A stretch of 10,206 bases of DNA from an uncultured Ruminococcus sp. GTDB taxonomy: Bacteria; Bacillota_A; Clostridia; RUG12999. The position numbers and the translations under genes are program-made. The DNA lies in assembly GCA_902783995.1 (NCBI GenBank), contig CACZTG010000275.1:1-10206 (forward strand). The letters are read 5' to 3'. The number at the start of each line of letters is the position of its first letter. Within the stretch, counting starts at the first letter, position 1. The notes under the pieces are model-generated. The model had not been told where the DNA came from. It worked only from the letters and a program-made list of their open reading frames with translations, and searched no databases. This document shows positions 6,098 through 10,206 of the stretch, piece by piece.

Positions 6098-8560
6098 GTG
6101 AACGAAAAAATCAAACTCAATAAAAAAAATATAAAAAAACCAACAATAAAATCAAGCAAAAAAACGGATGCCGTAAAGCTTCTTGAGGAAGCTTCGGTAA
6201 GGCTTTTCGGATGCGGAACAAATGAGCTGACAAAGCAGCAGATGTTTAAAGTTTTGTGCAGCGTTGTGCGTGACCTTATGGTTGCGAAACGGAAGGATTT
6301 TCACGACGAATACCGCAAAAATAATTCAAAGCAGGTATATTATATGTCTATGGAGTTTTTGGTAGGAACCTCGCTCCATAATAATCTTTTTAATCTGGGC
6401 ATAGAAGATGAATATGAAAAAGCAGTAAAGAAATGCGGCTTTAATCTTAAAGAACTGTACGATATGGAGCCTGACGCGGGTCTCGGTAACGGAGGTCTCG
6501 GAAGGCTTGCATCGTGCTATCTTGATTCTATGACGAGCCTTGAGATTCCGGGTACGGGCTTTTCAATACGCTATGAATTTGGTATTTTCAAACAAAAAAT
6601 TGTTGACGGCTGGCAAATGGAGTTTCCCGATGACTGGCTTGACCTCGGAGATGTATGGCTTCAGGCAAGAGAGGACGAAGCTTACGAAGTAAAATTCGGA
6701 GGTGAGGTTTCCGGCTGGGACGATAACGGAAAGTACAGAATTTCCCATACAAATTATAACTCGGTTATGGCAGTTCCGTATGATATGTATATATCGGGTT
6801 ATGACACGAAAGCTGTAAATAAGCTTGTGCTTTGGAGCGCGAAATCCGCGAACAGCTTTGATATGGCGGCTTTTTCAAGGGGCGAATACGCAAAATCGCT
6901 TGAACAAAATACAATGGCAGAGGTTATTTCAAAAGTGCTTTACCCTGCCGATGACCATATTGCAGGTAAAATTCTTCGTCTTAAACAGCAGTATCTTCTT
7001 GTATCCGCTTCACTTCAAAGTATAATAAGCCATCATATGAAGCGCTTTAAAAGGCTTGATAATTTAGGCGAGCAGGTAGCTATTCATATAAATGACACAC
7101 ATCCGGCTCTTTGTGTGCCCGAGCTTATGAGGATTCTTGTTGATGATTACGATTTCGGCTGGGACGAAGCATGGAAAATCACAAACGAAACACTTACTTA
7201 TACAAACCATACGGTTATGAGTGAAGCTCTCGAACGCTGGAACGAACAGCTTTTCAAAGAGCAGCTTCCGAGAATATATCAGATTGTATGCGAGATAAAC
7301 CGCAGGCTTGTAGGTCAGCTTAATATTATATACCCCGGTGATATCGCTAAAATAGATTATATGGCGGTTATTGCTCACGGTGAGGTGCGTATGGCAAATC
7401 TTTGCCTTGCGGCATGCCACAAGGTAAACGGGGTTTCAAAGCTTCACAGCGATATATTAAAAACAGGTATTTTTAAGGACTATTATAACATAAATCATGA
7501 AAAATTTACAAATGTCACAAACGGTATAGCATACCGCAGATGGCTTTGTCAGGCGAATCCCGAGCTTACAGGGCTTCTTTCGGAGCTTATAGGTGACGGC
7601 TTTAAAAAGGATAGCCGTGAGCTTGAAAAGCTTTTGAAATACCGTGATGATAAGTCGGTGCTTGAACGCCTTGAAAGCATAAAAAAGGATAATAAAATCC
7701 GCCTCGCCGGTTATATAGCGAAAGCAAACGGCATAAATGTTGACCCGGATTCTCTTTTTGATGTTCAGGTTAAAAGGCTTCACGAATACAAAAGACAGCT
7801 TTTGAATGTGCTTCAGATTCTTTATATGTATAACCGTATAAAGGAAAATCCAAACATGGACTTTGTTCCGAGGACCTTTGTTTTCGCGGCTAAGGCTTCG
7901 GCCGGTTATGTAATGGCGAAACAAATTATCAGACTTATTGTTGCCGTTTCGGATATGATAAATTCCGACCCGCAAGTAAGAGATAAAATAAAAGTTGTTT
8001 TTGTTTCGGACTATAAGGTTTCACTTGCCGAAATTATCATTCCGGCAGCGGAAATTTCGGAGCAGATTTCAATTGCGGGAAAAGAAGCGTCGGGAACAGG
8101 TAATATGAAGCTTATGATAAACGGCGCGGTAACACTTGGTACACTTGACGGCGCAAATGTTGAAATACATGAGCAGGTCGGAGATGAAAATATGTTCCTG
8201 TTCGGTCTCCATGCCGACGAGGTAGAGGATTTATGGCGCAGAGGTTATAACCCTATGGACTACTTGGGTAATAATCCGCAGCTTAAAGAAGTGCTTGAAA
8301 TGCTGACTTCGGGAGTACTCGGTGTGAGGTTTGATGATATTGTCCGTTCACTTCTCACAAATAATTACGGTGTTGCCGACGCGTATATGATAATGGCTGA
8401 TTTTTCCGATTATAAACGCGCACAGGAGGACGTATCAAAAGCATATGCCAACAGAGAAAGGTTTAATAAGATGTCGCTTGTAAATATCGCAAAAGCGGGC
8501 ATTTTCTCATCAGACAGAGCTGTAAAGGAATACGCCGATAATATCTGGCATATGAAGTAA
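6098..8560 (+). CDS. glgP: glycogen/maltodextrin phosphorylase (GT35)
   Basis: The 820-residue PLP enzyme phosphorolyses alpha-1,4-glucan ends to glucose-1-phosphate. Family motifs run in order: YYMSMEFLVG (near 86-95), GLGNGGLGRLA (G130-A138), HINDTHPALCVPEL, THTVMSEALERW-type segment (NHTVMSEALERW), VTNGIAYRRWL, VKRLHEYKRQLLN (from V558), VVFVSDYKVSLAE, and EASGTGNMKLMINGA, where K671 should carry PLP. The start is GTG at 6098 with GGAG at 6087-6090 seven bases upstream. The first 27 residues are unusually basic (10 lysines) and precede the usual start of homology near VKLLEEAS; no signal peptide is visible. The gap to glgA is 16 bases. It returns glucose-1-phosphate from the polymer made by the upstream enzymes. 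Whether glycogen or maltodextrin is preferred cannot be read from the sequence; operon position favours glycogen. Confidence 0.96.
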   Translation: MNEKIKLNKKNIKKPTIKSSKKTDAVKLLEEASVRLFGCGTNELTKQQMFKVLCSVVRDLMVAKRKDFHDEYRKNNSKQVYYMSMEFLVGTSLHNNLFNLGIEDEYEKAVKKCGFNLKELYDMEPDAGLGNGGLGRLASCYLDSMTSLEIPGTGFSIRYEFGIFKQKIVDGWQMEFPDDWLDLGDVWLQAREDEAYEVKFGGEVSGWDDNGKYRISHTNYNSVMAVPYDMYISGYDTKAVNKLVLWSAKSANSFDMAAFSRGEYAKSLEQNTMAEVISKVLYPADDHIAGKILRLKQQYLLVSASLQSIISHHMKRFKRLDNLGEQVAIHINDTHPALCVPELMRILVDDYDFGWDEAWKITNETLTYTNHTVMSEALERWNEQLFKEQLPRIYQIVCEINRRLVGQLNIIYPGDIAKIDYMAVIAHGEVRMANLCLAACHKVNGVSKLHSDILKTGIFKDYYNINHEKFTNVTNGIAYRRWLCQANPELTGLLSELIGDGFKKDSRELEKLLKYRDDKSVLERLESIKKDNKIRLAGYIAKANGINVDPDSLFDVQVKRLHEYKRQLLNVLQILYMYNRIKENPNMDFVPRTFVFAAKASAGYVMAKQIIRLIVAVSDMINSDPQVRDKIKVVFVSDYKVSLAEIIIPAAEISEQISIAGKEASGTGNMKLMINGAVTLGTLDGANVEIHEQVGDENMFLFGLHADEVEDLWRRGYNPMDYLGNNPQLKEVLEMLTSGVLGVRFDDIVRSLLTNNYGVADAYMIMADFSDYKRAQEDVSKAYANRERFNKMSLVNIAKAGIFSSDRAVKEYADNIWHMK

Positions 8561-8575
8561 AAGGTATAAAAATAA

Positions 8576-10206
8576 ATGAGGATTTTATTTAACAGCAGAG
8601 ATATTAAATATAAAAAACCGTTTGGGTGCATTAAAAGCGAAGAAAAATGCACCCTTCGCGTTGATATACCCAAATATTGCGGAACAATAAGCATAAGGCT
8701 TTGTATTTTTGACGAGAACGGTTTTGAAATGCTTGTCCCTTTTGATAAAATAAGCGAAGAAGGCGACTATGAAATTTATGTTACGGATTTTTCGCTATAT
8801 AAAGCGGGGCTTTATTTTTATTATTTTCGTGTAGAAACGCAGGAAAGTAATTTTTCGCTTTACAGACAGGGCGAGAATACAAATATTGAAGAAGGCGACC
8901 TGTGGCAGCTCACCTGCTATGATGCGTTGTACGAAGGGAAAAGTAATTTTGCCGGAAAAGTAATGTATCAGATATTTCCCGATAGGTTTGCTGTCCTGGG
9001 CAAATGCGATTCAGATGAAAAATTACAGCCTTTTTGGGTTCATAACAGTTTATCGGATACCCCTGTTTTTTTGCCAGATGAAAACGGCAAAATATTAAAC
9101 AATGATTTTTTTGGCGGAAACTTAAACGGCATAGCCGAAAAGCTGCCGTACATAAAAGAGCTCGGTGTCGGAGTTATATATTTAAACCCGATTTTTATGG
9201 CGTATTCAAACCATAGGTATGATACGGCGGATTATAAAAAAATCGACCCGATGCTCGGCACAGAGGCGGATTTTAAAAAGCTTTGCGAAAAGGCGCATGA
9301 GCTTGATATAAAAATTATTCTTGACGGCGTTTTTTCTCATACGGGGAGCAATAGCAGGTATTTTGATAAAGACGGTGTTTTTGGCGGCGGAGCCGTGAGC
9401 GATGAAAATTCGCCTTACAGGGATTGGTATATGTTTGAAAGCTATCCCGATAAATACACTTCATGGTGGGGTATAGATACGCTTCCCTGCGTAAATGAGC
9501 TTTGCCCGTCATATATGGATTATATAATAAAAGATGATGACAGCGTTATCGCGCATTGGCTGCGTGCCGGCGCGGACGGTTTCAGGCTTGACGTTGTTGA
9601 TGAAATTCCCGATGAGTTTGTTGCCGAAATAAAAAAGAAAATGAACGAAATAAAGCCGGAGGCTATCCTTATAGGTGAGGTCTGGGAGGACGCTTCAAAT
9701 AAAATCAGTTACAGCATAAGACGCAAATATCTTTTGGGCGAAGAGCTTGATTCCGTGATGAATTATCCGTTCAGAAACGCGATAATAGGTTTTGTGCTCG
9801 GAAATATAAGCGGATATGATTTTAAAGAACAGGTTATGACAATTGCAGAAAACTATCCGAAGCCTGTGCTTGACTGTCTTATGAATATGCTTTCAACGCA
9901 CGATACGGTGCGGATATTGACTCTTTTTGGTGATGACGGAAGTCTGACGGAAAAAGAACGGAAAGCGGAGTTTCGTCTTGAAAACGAAAGGCTTGAAAAA
10001 GCGGTTGAGCTTGAAAAGCTTGCAGCTTTTTTACAGTTTACGCTTCCCGGAATGCCGTGTGTGTATTACGGTGACGAAATCGGTATGGAGGGCTATGAGG
10101 ACCCGCTTAACCGCAGGTTTTTTGAATGGGAAAAAGAAGATGTGGGGCTTAAAGAGTTTTACAAGAAGCTCGCGGGGATAAAAAACAGTACCCCCGCGCT
10201 TAAAAC
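8576..10206 (+). CDS. GH13 alpha-glucan hydrolase, neopullulanase/cyclomaltodextrinase-like, cut by right edge
   Basis: The frame is open from ATG at 8576 to the edge (543 codons). The first ~125 residues are a beta-rich domain like the N-terminal modules of neopullulanases. The barrel begins at VMYQIFPDRF (V129), with NDFFGGNLNGI and NHRYDTADY after it. Region I is DGVFSHTG (D250, H255), WWGIDTLPCVNE is the region V-like segment, region II GFRLDVVDEIP carries nucleophile D339, region III LIGEVWED acid/base E368, region IV STHDTVR D443; PCVYYGDEIGMEG and DPLNRR follow. All catalytic acids are present. Such enzymes hydrolyse alpha-1,4 and often alpha-1,6 bonds in maltodextrins or pullulan. No signal peptide is seen, so it is probably cytoplasmic and trims or debranches glycogen fragments (inference). 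ATG follows glgP by 15 bases with AAAAGG at the junction. The C-terminal beta domain is outside the window. The subfamily cannot be settled. Confidence 0.9.
   Translation, partial: MRILFNSRDIKYKKPFGCIKSEEKCTLRVDIPKYCGTISIRLCIFDENGFEMLVPFDKISEEGDYEIYVTDFSLYKAGLYFYYFRVETQESNFSLYRQGENTNIEEGDLWQLTCYDALYEGKSNFAGKVMYQIFPDRFAVLGKCDSDEKLQPFWVHNSLSDTPVFLPDENGKILNNDFFGGNLNGIAEKLPYIKELGVGVIYLNPIFMAYSNHRYDTADYKKIDPMLGTEADFKKLCEKAHELDIKIILDGVFSHTGSNSRYFDKDGVFGGGAVSDENSPYRDWYMFESYPDKYTSWWGIDTLPCVNELCPSYMDYIIKDDDSVIAHWLRAGADGFRLDVVDEIPDEFVAEIKKKMNEIKPEAILIGEVWEDASNKISYSIRRKYLLGEELDSVMNYPFRNAIIGFVLGNISGYDFKEQVMTIAENYPKPVLDCLMNMLSTHDTVRILTLFGDDGSLTEKERKAEFRLENERLEKAVELEKLAAFLQFTLPGMPCVYYGDEIGMEGYEDPLNRRFFEWEKEDVGLKEFYKKLAGIKNSTPALK

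Noticed and set aside
7457..7975. Minus-strand open frame of 172 codons inside glgP
   Set aside because: It is the longest shadow frame, but it is antisense to conserved phosphorylase sequence and its translation looks like reversed codon bias with no recognisable domain.
8558..8578. Possible terminator or new promoter between glgP and the GH13 gene
   Set aside because: The gap is only 15 bases, with no inverted repeat or T-run; the genes look co-transcribed.

Overview
The window is a compact glycogen/alpha-glucan metabolism locus. The likely source is an AT-rich, Gram-positive Clostridia-type bacterium. Pointers are the paired glgC-glgD arrangement, strong AGGAGG-type ribosome binding sites, TTG and GTG starts, a TTGACA/TATAAT promoter, and the order glgB-glgC-glgD-glgA-glgP, which is the order known from the Bacillus subtilis glg operon. 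The exact genus cannot be told from the sequence alone.

Layout. Bases 1-262 on the minus strand are the 5' end of malQ (4-alpha-glucanotransferase), cut by the window edge; its first 87 codons are readable. Bases 263-457 (195 bp) are a very AT-rich divergent control region. It holds a leftward promoter for malQ, a consensus sigma-A promoter for the glg operon, and an imperfect inverted repeat over the malQ promoter. From 458 to the right edge six genes follow on the plus strand with gaps of at most 19 bases: glgB (458-2323), glgC (2338-3522), glgD (3542-4654), glgA (4651-6081), glgP (6098-8560), and a GH13 alpha-glucan hydrolase that starts at 8576 and is cut by the right edge. No terminator-like hairpin is visible between them, so they read as one operon. 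There is no gene-free stretch over 300 bases, and I see no tRNA, rRNA, CRISPR array, insertion sequence or riboswitch.

How the genes work together. GlgC, presumably with its degenerate paralogue GlgD, makes ADP-glucose. GlgA polymerises it into alpha-1,4-glucan and GlgB adds alpha-1,6 branches. GlgP releases glucose-1-phosphate by phosphorolysis. The GH13 hydrolase and MalQ would handle branched stubs and short maltodextrins. Synthesis and breakdown enzymes thus share a transcript, so control of net flux is probably largely at enzyme level (inference).

The pathway is well known and I do not see an undescribed system here. The points worth a second look are small: a promoter-flanking inverted repeat, a substitution in GlgB conserved region I, a lysine-rich N-terminal tail on GlgP encoded by A-runs, stop codons fused to Shine-Dalgarno sequences, and a strong AAG-CTT codon-pair bias.
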